NCBI GenBank assembly: GCA_022605425.2
Contig: JAKIMF020000007.1
Span: 186,001 to 250,000, forward strand
Length of the DNA stretch: 64,000 bases
Direction: 5' to 3'
Source of the DNA: Hamiltosporidium tvaerminnensis
Lineage: Eukaryota > Microsporidia > Dubosqiidae
Shown here: positions 43,661 to 57,849 of the stretch, in pieces
How positions within the stretch are numbered: position 1 is the stretch's first letter
How the letters are laid out: each line of letters starts with the position of its first letter
Position numbers and translations under genes: made by a program
The notes under the pieces: model-generated
Database searches by the model: none
Told to the model about the DNA's origin: nothing
The model's input: only the letters and a program-made list of their open reading frames with translations

Positions 43661-46600
43661 TTTTTTTAAATAAGCAAAACGATATCACAAAAAATAGAAA
43701 CTTATTTTGCATCAGGGTGCAGAGAAAGAATTCCAGATTTAAAGAGGTACAACTCACCTAAAAGGGAAAAAACCACTGATATAGAGGAAATAAAATATAT
43801 TTCATTTAAAAAAATTGTTATAAAAATTATAAGATATATAGAAAATATCGAAATGCGGCATAATAGTCTCAAGCCCGGGTTAAAAAATATGAGAGTTAGG
43901 CTTCGATTAAAAAATACTCTTTTTTAAACATCAAAAGGTTATGACTCGTTTGCAAAACGTAGGATAACGAGACAAAACCACAGGCTTAAACTAAACAAAG
44001 ACGAAATAAAGTTTAAACACGAAAAATCGCGATTTGAAATGTGCGGGCACTTTATAGACCAGAGAAATTAAATTTTTTGAAATTAGAGATTAAAAAAATT
44101 GTAATTAGAATAGCAGCGCGTATAAGATTTTTGAAAAGAAAACAAATTTTACTAAACATTCAGATAACAGAATTTTCATATTTAAAAACGAGACTCTGTT
44201 CGTATACGTTTCCTCCTGTATGTGCTATAAATAAAAGATTTTATTTCCAGAGTAAAGCATTATGGAAAGTTCGCCAGAGATACGACGAGTTCTGCTCTGC
44301 CGTTCTTAAGCCTGGATAAAGAGGCAGTTGAGTATATGGTTTACACACCTATCTCCAAAAACCATGTTGATACGAAACCGAAACAGAATAATAAATATTC
44401 TGAAAAAAAATCTAATTAAAAAAACGAAAATAAATGTTTAATTTATATTGGAATATGGAATTCGCGCAGCCTTTTACGACCAGGTGGATTATCATAATGT
44501 AAGGCAGTCGAAGTAAACGGCAAAGAAAACAACTAATAGTGAAATATCGTTAAAAAGGCCCGAGATCTTTAAGATTGGAGCGCTCATTAAGTGGTAGTAA
44601 AACTTATGGATAAAGAATTAGATAATGAGCCGCATATGATTATAATATAATTCGCATATTTGCAAAATTTTCATTCACATTGACAACAAGGAAATATTTG
44701 ACTTAGAAAAAGACAGAGTTATGACCTGTTAAAAATATATTTTTATGCTTAAAATTACAAAAAATAGTGCTCGAAGACATGAATACTAGAATCTGGAGTC
44801 TATGTCTACAAAACACATCTTAGAAAATATATCTTGCACATAAAATCGTGTAAGAAATGGTTTCGACTTTTTGGCTTTGCTATGAGTTGAAACATAAATT
44901 TGAAATGCATGATTTCGCTCAAATTTATGGCTAAGACAACTCTAAGCTGCCAGATAATTATATTTGAAGGCAATATATAATGCAGGAATAGATTCGAGAT
45001 ATACATCAAATGATTATAATGCGAGACATTTATAGATTACATCTTGCGAAATAACACTACCCTGTAATCAAAAATCAAGCCAAAAGATGTGAAGACTTAA
45101 CCCTTTAAAAGGTCTTTGAACCTGGTCCAACTTCCCAAAATTAAAGAATCTAAACCTAAAAAAACTTCCTAAGAAAATATCTCAATATATAAATTCTGTG
45201 GTATTTTTTTTAATTCGTGAAGTAGGTACCAAAATTCAAAAGACACGAAGAAATTCAAATCTTGCAATGCAGAGCGAGAGTTGAGAATTTGATCGCTTTT
45301 ACAGTAATGCAAATCAAAGTGTGGTTTTTGAAAAGAGAAAACTGGCAAATCTACGCTAAGTCATTAAAGAGAGTAATTGTTGCAGAAATAACAAGGTAGA
45401 ACAAAAAACAATTTAATATAGCGAATGATAAAACATTAAATTATGCCGAACGAGTAAAAGAATATTGTAAGAAGTTGCTTTAACAAATAAGCAAGATAAA
45501 TGATACATATTTTAAAGACTTAAGAAGGGTTCCAAAGACAGTATTCTGATTTTATAAAAATTTAATAAAATTTAGAAACAAAGCTGGCAATGGTCTACCT
45601 ATGATTAGATCATTTTGAGCTGTTCCAAAACCAAATTACGCAGTTGAAAATAAAACGAGAAGAACCAAAGATTCAATCGCATATTTCGAATAGATACATG
45701 AACCCGAACTAAACCTTAATAGAAATAAAAAGATTTTTTTAGGAAGATAATAATTTACCTGTAAAGATGGTGAAAAAACAAAGATAATGAGGCATTGATA
45801 AGTAGTTTTTCAATGGAATTTTATCTGGGATTTTAGAAGTTTGACGGCTTTAAAATAACCCATGTTCGTAATAAGCTCTTGGTATGTATATGTGAAAAAA
45901 GCTCGAAATTAATCTGTACAGGTTATAGGAAAGATTTTTTTTTGAATTTATCTTAGAAATTACAGCGAAAAACTATGAGCTAAACATTTTGAAAATACAT
46001 GTGAACTATTCTTGAGGAATTCCAATTGAGTTTTTTGATAGGGATCAACGATCAACCAAATATTTCCTCTTAGATTTCTTTCGGAAATGATAAGAGCACA
46101 AGCAAATAATTTTTCGGTATTATATGAACTATGAACAATTATATAATGCTGTAAATTAAAACTTCTTGTAGAAACAATATCAGAACACAGATACCAGAGA
46201 AGATTGTAAGTATAATTAGAATGACCTGAAAACTTTAATCATTTTTTTCGATGGCCGAAAAGTTTATTAAATTTGAAATATGCCGTAGTTTTAGACGGGT
46301 ATACTTTGTTCTACTATATGTTTTTTGCTTAAACGCTTGAAAAAGAAATAAAAAAATGTAAGAAATCGATCAAAAGCAACTCTCTACACTGAAAATTTGG
46401 ATCACGGGGCCATCACAAGGCTATCCGCATTAAAACTACAAGGTAGATTATCCTCTATAACATTTCAATAAAATCAAATATTAATTCTTAAAAGCAAGTA
46501 ATAATATTGAATAAAGTTGCAGAATTAAATTTTAATTCAAAAATCAGAAAGTAAAAATCTATATCTCAAGCATATAAATTCCGTTTAGATGCTATATCAT

Positions 46601-47250
46601 CCTTAAAATATCTATTACTTCTTTCAACAGATAATAAAAATAATACTTTAAAAATAAAGAAGAGATTAAAAATCATCATTATTGCTTTCTTAGGTACAAA
46701 TAATCTTAAATTCCCAGCTTTTAATCTGAAAAGTAATAAAATAATGCCTTTATACGCCCTTAGACATATATTTATCTATACTTGTGGAAAAAGAATAGTT
46801 ACTCAATAAAAAGAAGTTATGCCCGGCATGTGAACTAAATTTTCTAGTGGAGAATATGAACAACAAGAAACAAGCAAATTATGTGTCAGTTTCGTTATAA
46901 TATCGACGATGCTCAAAATTTTCATCAGATACAGACCTAATAAACGAAGTAAAAAGAACCTTAAGTACAGTTTTAAGCCCTTCTAAAGTAATAGTTTAAG
47001 AGCTAAAGACAAAAAATGTACATTAGCAAACCCAAAGGTTGGCCACTTCCACGTTATCTGAAAACAGATAGCGAGATGATCAGAAAAAAAGTTGCAGTTT
47101 AGTTGTATAGACGAGTAAAAACACCGGTTTTTCATTAGGAGAGATAGAAGTTAATAGTAGAGTGAGCCTAGGCTGGTCCTCTTAAGGCAACTCAATGTCG
47201 TTTTTTTATTACCTATGGTAAAAAAACTAGTGATCTATTAAAAGATATGA
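43661..47250 (+). other. probable large decayed element, class undetermined
   Basis: This stretch is less A+T-rich than its flanks, with many short, broken coding-like pieces on the plus strand; the longest open one is 92 codons at 44041-44319, without ATG start. Some phrases recall reverse-transcriptase genes. A GGAATTCCA and a following segment near 46018 face the same place in the retrotransposon at about 18685. This is too weak to name the family. No intact gene is present. Confidence 0.3.
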
Positions 47251-48031
47251 ATATTGGCTTTTGAAAATTAATATTAATTAATAAACTTATATTTTTCAAG
47301 CTTTTTTTAGTATATAAACATTAGATTTGATATGAAATTTGATTGTACTATAATTAAACAAGAAAATGATATAAAAACAATAATAGATATGTTCTGTAAA
47401 TATTTAAATAAATAAATACAATATAAAGAAGTTATCAGTTAATAAAAAGGTAAGGCATTACAATAAAAACATTTTAAAATTTATTGAACGGAGATAATTT
47501 TAATTTTTTGATTATTTCTATATAAATTAAAAGTGAAAATTCCAATTTAGTCGGCATTTTTCACTTACTTAATTACTTTAACCATTAGATCTATTACGCT
47601 GTAAATTTTTGATATTTTAAGTAAATTAATGAATTTTATTTTCTGATAAAATCAATAAATCTAAAAGATTTTTAATCCTTTTGTAGACAATAAGTATCTT
47701 AAACATTTAAATATTAAATAGTATAAAAATATTTGCATTTTTCATATTTTAAATGGTAAAAACATGAATTTGATTAGATTCCTTAGTTTGATATATTTTA
47801 TAAAATGAAATGTGTATTTTAGACAAATTTTCGAATGAATAAAGTTTGGTTGATGTTGAATTAGATACAAAATAATTTAATAATTTGTAAGAGTAAATTA
47901 TGATTTGGTATTTTTATGATTAAATAATATTTAATAAAGGCATGAATAGATTGGGATTAGTTAGATCACTACAACTAATATTCAGAGATATTTTTTTAAA
48001 AGAATATTAAGGCTTTAGCTTTTTAGTCACT
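47251..48031. other. gene-free AT-rich sequence
   Basis: No recognisable feature. Confidence 0.55.
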
Positions 48032-48046
48032 TTTGCATTTAAAAAA
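48032..48046 (+). repeat. left target-site duplication of the 59-bp insertion
   Basis: TTTGCATTTAAAAAA, identical over 15 bases to 48106-48120. Confidence 0.9.
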
Positions 48047-48105
48047 ATTCTGGGTTAAAATATTTTTACCATTTTTTACGTGTTTTCTTCTACCTCTTTA
48101 ACCAC
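48047..48105 (-). mobile_element. 59-bp 3'-end stub of the RLE-type retrotransposon
   Basis: On the minus strand the insert reads GTGGTTAAAGAGGTAGAAGA to its end AACCCAGAAT. It matches the last codons and 3' UTR of the retrotransposon: GTGGTTAAAGAGGTAGAAGA also at 21639-21658, and AACCCAGAAT also in the copy ending near 16416. Perfect 15-bp direct repeats flank it. It is a new insertion that reverse-transcribed only the extreme 3' end. It marks the exact 3' terminus of the element to within a few A/T bases. Confidence 0.9.
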
Positions 48106-48120
48106 TTTGCATTTAAAAAA
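48106..48120 (+). repeat. right target-site duplication of the 59-bp insertion
   Basis: TTTGCATTTAAAAAA, identical to 48032-48046. Confidence 0.9.
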
Positions 48121-51100
48121 TAAGTAATAATTTTCTAATAATTTAAGATTCGATCTTTTTCTTTTTCTAAAATATTTAGGAAATTACAATATATTACATA
48201 AAAATAAGACAAAGTATTGGTATTGTGTTGATTTTTTGATAAATGATTAGGAAATATGTTGAATATAAGATATTTTTCTGCTATCATGTTGTATTTAGGC
48301 AATCGAATATTATAAATTAACATTTAGTGTTATAAATATATTTTTTGAATCTCTTTACTAATAAAAAATTTATTTTTTAGTTCAGACAACCTTTAAAATA
48401 TCAAATTATACGTTAAATATTACTTTTATCGATTCAGAAAAGCATTATACGTTAAATTTACTTTGTCTTAAAAAAACTTCTAAAGATAAATATTTTTTCC
48501 TTTTTTGAAAAACCAATAATTTCCAAACTATTTTTGGTTTTTGATAAATTGATTTTTTAACTGATAAATTAAATATCAATTTTAAAAATTATTTTACTCT
48601 AAATATATCATTAAAAAAATTCAAAGAAAATATATTTTGAACACATTAAAACATTCATTAATCAAAATATATTTCTTTCATCTTAAATTAAAAATACAAA
48701 GACTTTAAATATAATTAGAAAAATAGAATTCCTAAATAAGTAATGACTATAATATATTTCTTAAATTATCAAATGAATTTGTAGAAATATGATTCTTATG
48801 TTTATAAGAATTTTTTATCTTTAATAGTACAAATTTTAGTACTAGATACGTGATATTTTACAAATTTTTTATAATAATTAAATTTAAATTTATTAAATCT
48901 ATATTAAAAGATTCATTGAAATATTCCAAAAGAATTAATATTTTGACATGTCGCTACTTTATTAATTATTTATATTACAATATCTTTGGTTTTCAAAATA
49001 TAATTCGTTATCATTTAAATGGTTAAAGTTTACTCGAATAGTTTTTTTTGAATGTTACAAAATATAAAGAATATCTTAAGTATTCTATATGTGATATTAT
49101 AAAACATATCAAGTGTTTGGTTGAATCAAAGTACAGGAATATTGAAATACATAAACACAGTAATAAATTATAGAATTAGGTAATTGGTTTTCCATAGGTA
49201 ATGATTACTACGCTATAAAATTATTCATAGAGCATATTAAATAGAAGAAAATAATGGATTGAGTTTAGAAAAAATATTAGAATACAAAAAATTTTAAAGA
49301 AGTTAAACATAAAAAGAAGCAAAATGTCTTTTATGGACACCATTGGTTATGAGTTTAATACAGTGATCATAACATTTTTTTTCTTTATAATAGCATAAAA
49401 AAACTAAGAAAATAACAAACCAATCTTTTAAGAGAATTCCTAGACTATATAAATAGGCCTAGGAATGCTTTATTTTCATTAATTAGTTAAAGTCTAAAAT
49501 TTCTCGTATATTTGGTATTTTAACGATAGAGGAAGAATCAAAAGAAGATTGAATGGTCTTTTCTTTTACTTTTTTACAAAGTCCAAGTAATTCTATTTGT
49601 AATTCAAGGTAATTTAAACATAAAAATTTGTTCGAAATAAAAATCTAATCAACTTTGGATATATTACTTCAAAATAATGTTCGCTTGGAAATATATAAGA
49701 TTATGGTCCTGGCTTACACAAAATCGTTTTTTATAAAATATTTGACAATAAAATTATGTTTTAAGACGATCTAACCATCAATTTATTCAATGAAATTTTA
49801 GGAAATAAATGCGTAGATAATTTAAATACAAAAGAAATAGAAATTTGGGAGAATTAAACTACTCCTGTTTTAAGGTGAAATCATTCGGCCTGAACATATA
49901 AATCGCACTATTTTTTTCTAGCCTTAGAATTCTGTGCAAATATAACATAAATACATGCTTTAATATTTAATTCGAGAATTAAAACTTTGAGTTTCTGCAT
50001 TCATGAAAATTTACTAATCTGCAATGAAATATATTTATGAATTGTTTTTAGTTATGAATTTATTGCAATAAATTTATTGTGGTAAATTTCTATGATTATT
50101 TTATTTCGATATAAACTTCAATCTAAGTTCTTATTGTTTAAGAGTCTAGGAATTAGTAAAGTTATTATTAGATGTGCTTGCTTTATTAAAATTGCTAAAT
50201 TTTGAAATTTCTTATGATTTTATGTGGAAAGCATATGCGATACTTGTAAAAATGAAATTCTAAAAACTTTCTAAGTCGCAAAATTGAGAATTAAAAGATA
50301 AGTTGGCAATTCTATTTGGTAATCATGTTATTTATTTTCTTACGCCTATATGCATACAATTTTATGAAAATTTTTACTAAGGTAATTCATAATATATTTT
50401 TGAGATATTCTAGAATATATTCTGATGAAGTAAAAAAAAAGGTTTTCAGGTCATCATTATAATAAATAATGATTGGGGAATAAATATTCTTAAATAGATT
50501 ACCCCATTTTCTGATATAGGATACAATAAAATTATTCGATTAATTTTTTTTCAAATATAGTGCATCATTTTTTTGTTTTTTTGTAGTTTCAAATTTGTTT
50601 GTATCAATGAACCAAATCTAAAATTAAATAAATGAAAAAAATCTACGTTAGGATTTGGCAAGAATAAAAATCATAATTAGAAAATTGATTTTTTTTCACT
50701 ATACCTTAAAAAGAAATGTCTAAGTTGTTTTTACAAAACAAAATCGAAATTTGATAAGAAAAAAAATTTAAATCTCAATTTAGAAAATAATTAAATGAGT
50801 TTGTGTTCTGCCCATATAATTTTGCCTACTTTACTTCAAATGGAATATATTTACAAAGAAAAACATAAAAGAAACCGTGGATTTATTTTTGAACAAAAAG
50901 TTGTCGAAATTTCATATTCCATAAAATAACTGAATTTATAATTTTCACAGCTTAGTACTCGACCGTGGGCTAACATTAAATCTAGATCCTTCTTGAGAAT
51001 AACATTAAATTACAAATTGCAATTTTTTGAAATATTATATTATTGTTAAGACCATATATTTCGGAATTAGAATACCAGCTATAAGGCGAAAAATATAAAT

Positions 51101-53998
51101 CGTATTAATGTTATACTGGTAAAATGAATATCAAATAATATTTTAAATACTTTTAAACTAGGAAAAGCTTGAATGTGCAATTACAACCCAACAGCAATCA
51201 TAGATATTTAAAAATAAATTCGGAAAATGTACGTTAGGATTTATGAGGTTGCTTTAATAGTGTATAACCTTGGCTTGATACTTAAAGGTTTAAAATTTGG
51301 TTAAAATCTGAATTTATAAAGGATATTTATATTTTGTAAATTTTGCATGCATAGTGTTTTTGTTAAAAACTTAAAAAACTTCATAATTCAAGATTTTTAT
51401 GAATTTTTGAATTGATGATCCTAATACTTTTAATGTCTCTAATATCAACGAAAAATTCTATTGCGATATAATAATGAAATATTTTGACGGAGATTAAAAT
51501 TTTAAAGTCGATCATTAATAATCTAGAAAAAAAATTTTAGAACCAGAAACTATAAATAAATTTCTGTCCGATATTAAAAATATAGGTCGATGTATATGAA
51601 AGTCTATGAATAAGAAATTTCTTAAAATTCTTAGCTAAAAAATTATAGTATAATTCGAAATAAAATAGTACTTAAATCCAAAACCAATCAATATAAGTTT
51701 TACTACTCGAGGATAGAATGCAGATTCCAAATAAATTGTTTGATGAAAAGGTTTAAGCTGTTGGCTTTAAAGGCCATATTATAAAACAAAAAAATATTAA
51801 AAATATTTATGTGTTTTACTACTGAATTTACTCGAAAAGGTCTAGTGGAAGTATACGAGATTACAAACCCTAAATTTAATATTTATTCTTACCAACAACG
51901 TCATATTCTTCAGTCGAAAGAAATAAATCGATACTGAGTTTTGGATTAAGAACTTCTTGCTTGGCGATAACATCGTTTTTATTGGTATATTACGAAAATT
52001 CTATTTTTTTTGTTTTCTATATAATTTAAATATTGTTTAATTTATTTTTTTAGGATTTCTTACTGTGATTACAATATATCGAGACACGTGCATTTTTTTA
52101 TGTTTTTTACGGATATTAAACCATAAAATAACTATTTGCTGGCTTAAAAATTTTAAATTTTTATTAAATTATAATATTTCATCATTTGTCTTGTAGAATG
52201 AGTGATTTTATGGACTATATTTTTCGAATATTGTAATTTATTTCTAATGTATGGATTATACTCTTTGATGTGAACAAATACATGGATAAAAAAATATATC
52301 GAAATAGAGTTTACACGAAAAGACTAAGGCACACTATGTTCGATTCCAGAGGGTTATTTTTTATATATAAAATTTTATATTTAATTTATATGAAATTTTT
52401 GAAATAGAAATACATTTAAAATATGAAATATTTTAATTTATTAATTTAGCTGTTGTTAAAAGAATATATCTTTCTTTAAATGACACTTGATACATAATTA
52501 TTTACCTTTTTCTTATATATTAAATTCCAATTTGTTAATTTGGTATATTTAAAACATTTATTTAATTAGAAATATTTAAATTGGTTATAGGTTTCCATAT
52601 AAGATATATTTAACATATGTATCAACATGCGCTATGTTATTGCCAATCTATGTTTCATTCTGGCTATAACGAAGAAGTGGATTGGTTGTTTCATACGGCC
52701 ACGTATTAGAGTGTTATATTTCTGATACACCTAGAATATTTTTCCACTATTCATTTTATAGATTGCAGATCTTTAGGTATCAGACTTAAAATGTTCATGA
52801 TTTAAAAACACATAACAGTCTCTATAGTTTATCTTCGCCAAATGAAGCCTGACATTTTGAACTCGAAATACATTTCCCCTTTTTATTTTATAAATTGGAA
52901 TAAATAAAGGTATTGTGGGGATAACACATGCGATAAATTTGACAAATCAAAAAAGGTTTGGAAGAAAACAATATACTCTAATAGCATTTATTCGACAATT
53001 TTTATACCATATGGTAGTATATTTATATACGTATTTTTAATTTTTTAGGAACAAACTATAAAATGGAAAACATTATATTTATTCCTTTAATAATATTTAT
53101 TTTAATCGTCTTTGAATCCTTTATTTAAATATTATGTTATATAAAGAATTAGAAGACTTTTTAAGCAAAATTTTAAATAGATTTTAAATATGAAACAAAA
53201 ACTCTACTCTGAAAAACCTATGTAATTAAAACCAAAAGATCTTAAGAATTCTGTAAACAACTATTTTTTTTCTAATATTATAAATATTTAAAAACCATAT
53301 TTATTGAATTTAACATTATAAAATAAATTACATTTCTATTTCACCATTATTAAATAGTTTTGATAAATTTAATGTAATGGAACATATAATATTCTATGGT
53401 TCGAATTTAGATTCTTCTTCAATGATGGGCTCGTAATCTTTCGTATTTATTGAAATTTAATAATATTAAGAGAATATCATTTTTAAAACCAATAGTATTT
53501 AAAAATTAATTGAATCAAATTCTTAACCAATGTTTTATTGCTATAAAAACTGTTAAAATATTTATTTGCTTTACATATCTTTTATTTAGTATTTATACAG
53601 AAATTGTAAAATAATGACATTTGATTGAAATGGGATATTTAAACAAAAACAATTTAAAAGAATTTATAAATTAAATCAAATAATATTTTCATTGATTTTT
53701 CCAAATATAAAACTTAAATTTAATTTGGCATTCTATTATTTGCTTTTATTATATATTAAATATTTAGAACGTTTTATTTGTCAAAAATGGCAATAAAATA
53801 ATAAATTAACTGCATTATTTTTAGAAACCAATAATTTTCCAGTTTATTTCAATTTGAATTAAATTTGTTGGTAAATAAATTATTTTGGTAAAATTTATAG
53901 AAATTTCAAAATTATTCGTTATTTTAACGACAAAAAATTTAAATTAAGCTTATAACATGTGCAATATGAATAAATCTCCTTTTATATAACATAAATCA
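48121..53998. other. long gene-free AT-rich stretch
   Basis: Almost 6 kb without a supported gene or recognisable transposon. The only ATG-started open frame noted (48135-48323, minus, 62 codons) has no motif and is not called. Old, unrecognisable insertions are possible. Confidence 0.6.
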
Positions 53999-54715
53999 AT
54001 GGCTAATTATATTACTAAAAATATGAATCAGCCCCAAAATATGAAACCGATCCGAGGATATATACATAATTTCAATGAGGCCAATCTTGTAATGCACGCA
54101 ATAAGACTTGGATTAGTCGAACCAGTTCGCGATCGATTGTGTATCGAAGAACGCGAGCTTATTAGAAGCGGCTGCATTTTTTGCTTCATCGAAACGAAAG
54201 AAGGAATGAAAAGATGGACAGATGGAAAAATATGGTCACCCTCAAAAATTGTAGGACATTTCTTATTGTATAAACAAGTTCCACGCCATTTAAGTAAAAG
54301 TTCGCTTAAAAAAGGTATACATAATGGATCAAATTATATGAAAAATGGATGTTCTCTTGCACAGTCTATAAACGACAAAGATGAATCGGAAAAATTAACT
54401 TTCTTTAAAAAAACTATTTCGATACCTTTCGATAAAAAAACATACCATATCATCTCTTACTACCAACCATTGTTCGCTAAGCATGGAATTTCAGATATAC
54501 CATTTTTCAAAGATTTAAGCAGAAGTTTGAATGATTTTCCAATTTTGAATGATGAAAAATATTTGCAATCATTAAAGGAAAAAAATTTAAATATTGCGAA
54601 CGAATTTAATTTAACCAAACCCGCAGAAAATAATATGCATCCAATGGTTGATAGAGATGAACTGGAAAAACTTGCAGCGGGAATTTTGGTCAAAAGACTT
54701 CGTCTTGAATATTAA
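53999..54715 (+). CDS. WOPR-domain (Gti1/Pac2 family) transcription regulator
   Basis: The 238-residue intronless protein carries both halves of the fungal WOPR DNA-binding domain. WOPRa covers about residues 18-93 (GYIHNFNEANLVMHAIRLGL, IRSGCIFCFIE, GMKRWTDGKIWSPSKIVGHF, LLYKQ). WOPRb covers about 130-160 (FFKKTISIPF, YHIISYYQP). The invariant KRWTDG is present. Relatives are Wor1, Ryp1, Pac2 and Gti1, which switch morphology and virulence programmes in fungi by binding promoters. Unlike those, it has almost no low-complexity tail, only about 75 residues after the domain. It would act in the nucleus. Nothing in the 5-kb flanks is coding, so its targets cannot be guessed. The start is the first ATG of the frame. 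Confidence 0.92.
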   Translation: MANYITKNMNQPQNMKPIRGYIHNFNEANLVMHAIRLGLVEPVRDRLCIEERELIRSGCIFCFIETKEGMKRWTDGKIWSPSKIVGHFLLYKQVPRHLSKSSLKKGIHNGSNYMKNGCSLAQSINDKDESEKLTFFKKTISIPFDKKTYHIISYYQPLFAKHGISDIPFFKDLSRSLNDFPILNDEKYLQSLKEKNLNIANEFNLTKPAENNMHPMVDRDELEKLAAGILVKRLRLEY

Positions 54716-57700
54716 AAAAACTTTATATTTTTTATTTTTAGTAGTTTTAAGTGTAATCTGACTTTTTTATACATTAAGATACCATATTAATAATGTAAAC
54801 TTTTTTTTGATAGATTTAAATTGAGTTTTAATGATTTTTTTAACTTTTCTTTAAATAAAATATAACGATAATTTAAAAAAAAAAGAATTTAGAAAAAACA
54901 TTTTTTTGGTTTATCAAAAATATATTATCTTCATCATAGTCATTTTTTTCTTTCTGCATCGACAAAAATTTGCAATTTGACAATTTATCTTTCTATTTTA
55001 CATCAAAACAATTAAATCTATCTATCATTTCCTTTTATATACAATTTAATTTCTTAAATATAAAATTTGAAATTTAAAAAAGCAAAAATATAATTTTAAT
55101 GATGAATGTATACAAAAAATATGGTTCTGGTTATTTTACCGGTTTAATAAATCACATATCTATCTATCGTGTTACTTCAATGTAATCTTTATACATATTC
55201 AAACACAAAACAGATTTGTAATAAAAAAAACCTCTAAACATTTTTTCAGACAAAAAAAATTTTTTCAATTGTTTTTTGTTCAAACATAACATATATATCA
55301 AAAAATCTGACATAATTTTGCCAAAAAAAACTGAAAGTGTCTACTATTAAATGTTTATTCTCGTTTGTATTTAAAGATATATATTCTATGAAAAATATAG
55401 CATCAAAGATTTTATAAGAACTCAGTATATTAATGAGATTCTAAACCTAAAAAGTCTTTAAACGAAAAATTTTGAAACAAATGCCTAATTTACTTTTAAA
55501 TTGATTTCAAATGATGCAACAATTTATTTTTTAAGTTTCAATTTAATCGCTAAATTCTTCTATATATTCATCATAAACCATTATAAACTTAAAACGTTCT
55601 CTTTGAATTATTTCATTAAAGAAAATCACAATTTTTAAAAAACTAATATCAATTTTGCAATATTAAGATTAAGAGTATAAAAAATGGTACTTATCAACAT
55701 GAGAATTTCTATCTTTTAAATCATTATTCGACCGATTCGTTTGTACGTATACATTTTTTAGAATAATAGAAATCTTTGATTATGGTTTTAATGCATACAA
55801 TAAATTAACGCAGAAATATTCTAAATAATATTAACAAATAAAGATATTTATCGAAAAAGACATAAGATTATTTATTAATTAATTTCTAATTTAAAAATAT
55901 TTAAACGATTTTTAATTTCATTTAAAATGATATACTGTATATATAAGCATATCATACAAAAATATTTAATTCGAAAAATTTAAACACTGGTAAAAATTTG
56001 AAAAAACTCATGAGAAATCATAGAATGAAAGTATAAATCAAAAATATTGCCTAAAATATAAATAAAAGAAAGAGATAATATGCTAGACTAAAATGTCTTG
56101 ACGATTTAAGTTATAATTATTGATAGACTGGCAGAAAATAAAGCGCAATCTAAAAACATAAAAGATGAAGTAAATAGAAATTACGTTCTGCTTAACAGGT
56201 AATCTAATTATTAAACCAAATAACACAGTGATGCACTAATACACTTTATAAAAATACATTTTTCAACAAAAATTTAAAGCTTTTCAATTTTGATTTTTTA
56301 AATTAAATTTCTCTGAAAATTAAATTATACAGATTGATTTTGGCTATAATTTTCTTTAAATTGATCATAAAATAAATATTGGTATCTTTTCTCTTTATAA
56401 AAATTTAAAAGAACTATATTTTAGTATTTTACTATTCTATAATCTCGGCGTTTCACTTTAATCAGTGATGTATGGATTATTGCTTTATGTCTGCTATATT
56501 TAAGAACTTTGCGTAAATAGAAAAACTCATCTATTGCTCTATTAAAACAATTGCACAATCCTGTCTCCAGGGATAGAATGTTCTAAAATTCTAGAACATT
56601 TTATCTAAAACCAATTGCAAAGAAACACTACTTCGATAAATTTTACGATAAATAACTCGTAGGATTTTTTTTTCGAAATAAAAAGGCTTAAGAAAGTAAT
56701 GTTTTTTTAAAAAAATCGTTGAAATAATATTAAATAAACTAAAAAAAATGAAAGAAAATAGATGTGTATTTTTTATATCATTGCTTTATTTAGGTATGTT
56801 TATAATCAACTGAACTTCCTTTTTAATTATTTTTAGGTATTACATACCCCATATTTAAGGGTTTAATCTTATTCTAAAGAAAGTCGGTGTAAAGATTAAA
56901 TATTGATGTTATATTGTGAAAATCCTTCTAAAAGGAGCTTAATTCTTTTTTTAAGGAATATTTAGTTGTATCAAATAGTTTTAAAAAATAATAGATTTAT
57001 AAGATAATAAAGTTTTTAATATTTATTTGAATTTCTCAAAGTATGGCAATTCAACAAAAGCAATTTGAAAAAAAAAAAAACGAGAAAATGGGTTTCTCGA
57101 TAAAGAGATAATCAGGTAAAAAAATTCATATTATATAAGTTTTAAAATTCGTAAAATTTTAAAACCTGTACTTGATTATTTTGTTGTCTTTTTTGGATGA
57201 AGTAGTTACAATATTAAGTAACTAATCCTATTTTTTTCATAATTGATTTCTGTGTACCAAGCAAAGATACATATCTATAAAAAAAATAGTTCGTATTTAT
57301 AGCAATATGCACACATAAATATTTTTATAGCTCAATTATTGCTATAAAAATCAAATTTGATATATCAAAAGAAATCAGGCTACGATAAAACTCATTTTAT
57401 TGTAATTATTTTAGTATCAGTATGTAGATCTGCATCTTGCTTCTTAGTTAAAATAACTAAATTTAAGATAAAAATGAAATCTAATTATAAAAAGTTAAAT
57501 ATAGAAAAATATGACTAAAATGTCTTTAGAACATATATTTATATCAAACTTAACAAACATCAAGTTTGGATTTATTATTTTCGTATATTCTAAATATATA
57601 ATAATGAATGCATCGATGATGGCTATTACTTGTTAGGTATTAGCACACTGATGGTAAATATGTTTGGTAAAAAAAAAATTCCTTGGAATTTGCTAAAAAA

Positions 57701-57840
57701 ATTTTATTGTTATAATTTATGCATTAATTTTTATCATTAAATATGGAAAACAAATCCTCAAAAAGGAGATTTTTAATCATTCATTCAATTAAATGAAAAG
57801 AATCAGTTACACTATCAAATAAATTTAATATTCATTGAAC
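54716..57840. other. gene-free AT-rich sequence
   Basis: No gene, repeat family or RNA recognised on either strand. Confidence 0.6.
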
Positions 57841-57849
57841 TGAAAAGCT
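57841..57849 (+). repeat. left target-site duplication of 720-bp element copy B
   Basis: TGAAAAGCT, also at 58580-58588. The true duplication may be a few bases longer with mismatches. Confidence 0.6.

Noticed and set aside
48135-48323. 62-codon ATG-started minus-strand frame
   Set aside because: No motif, no start signal, and composition like the flanking non-coding DNA.
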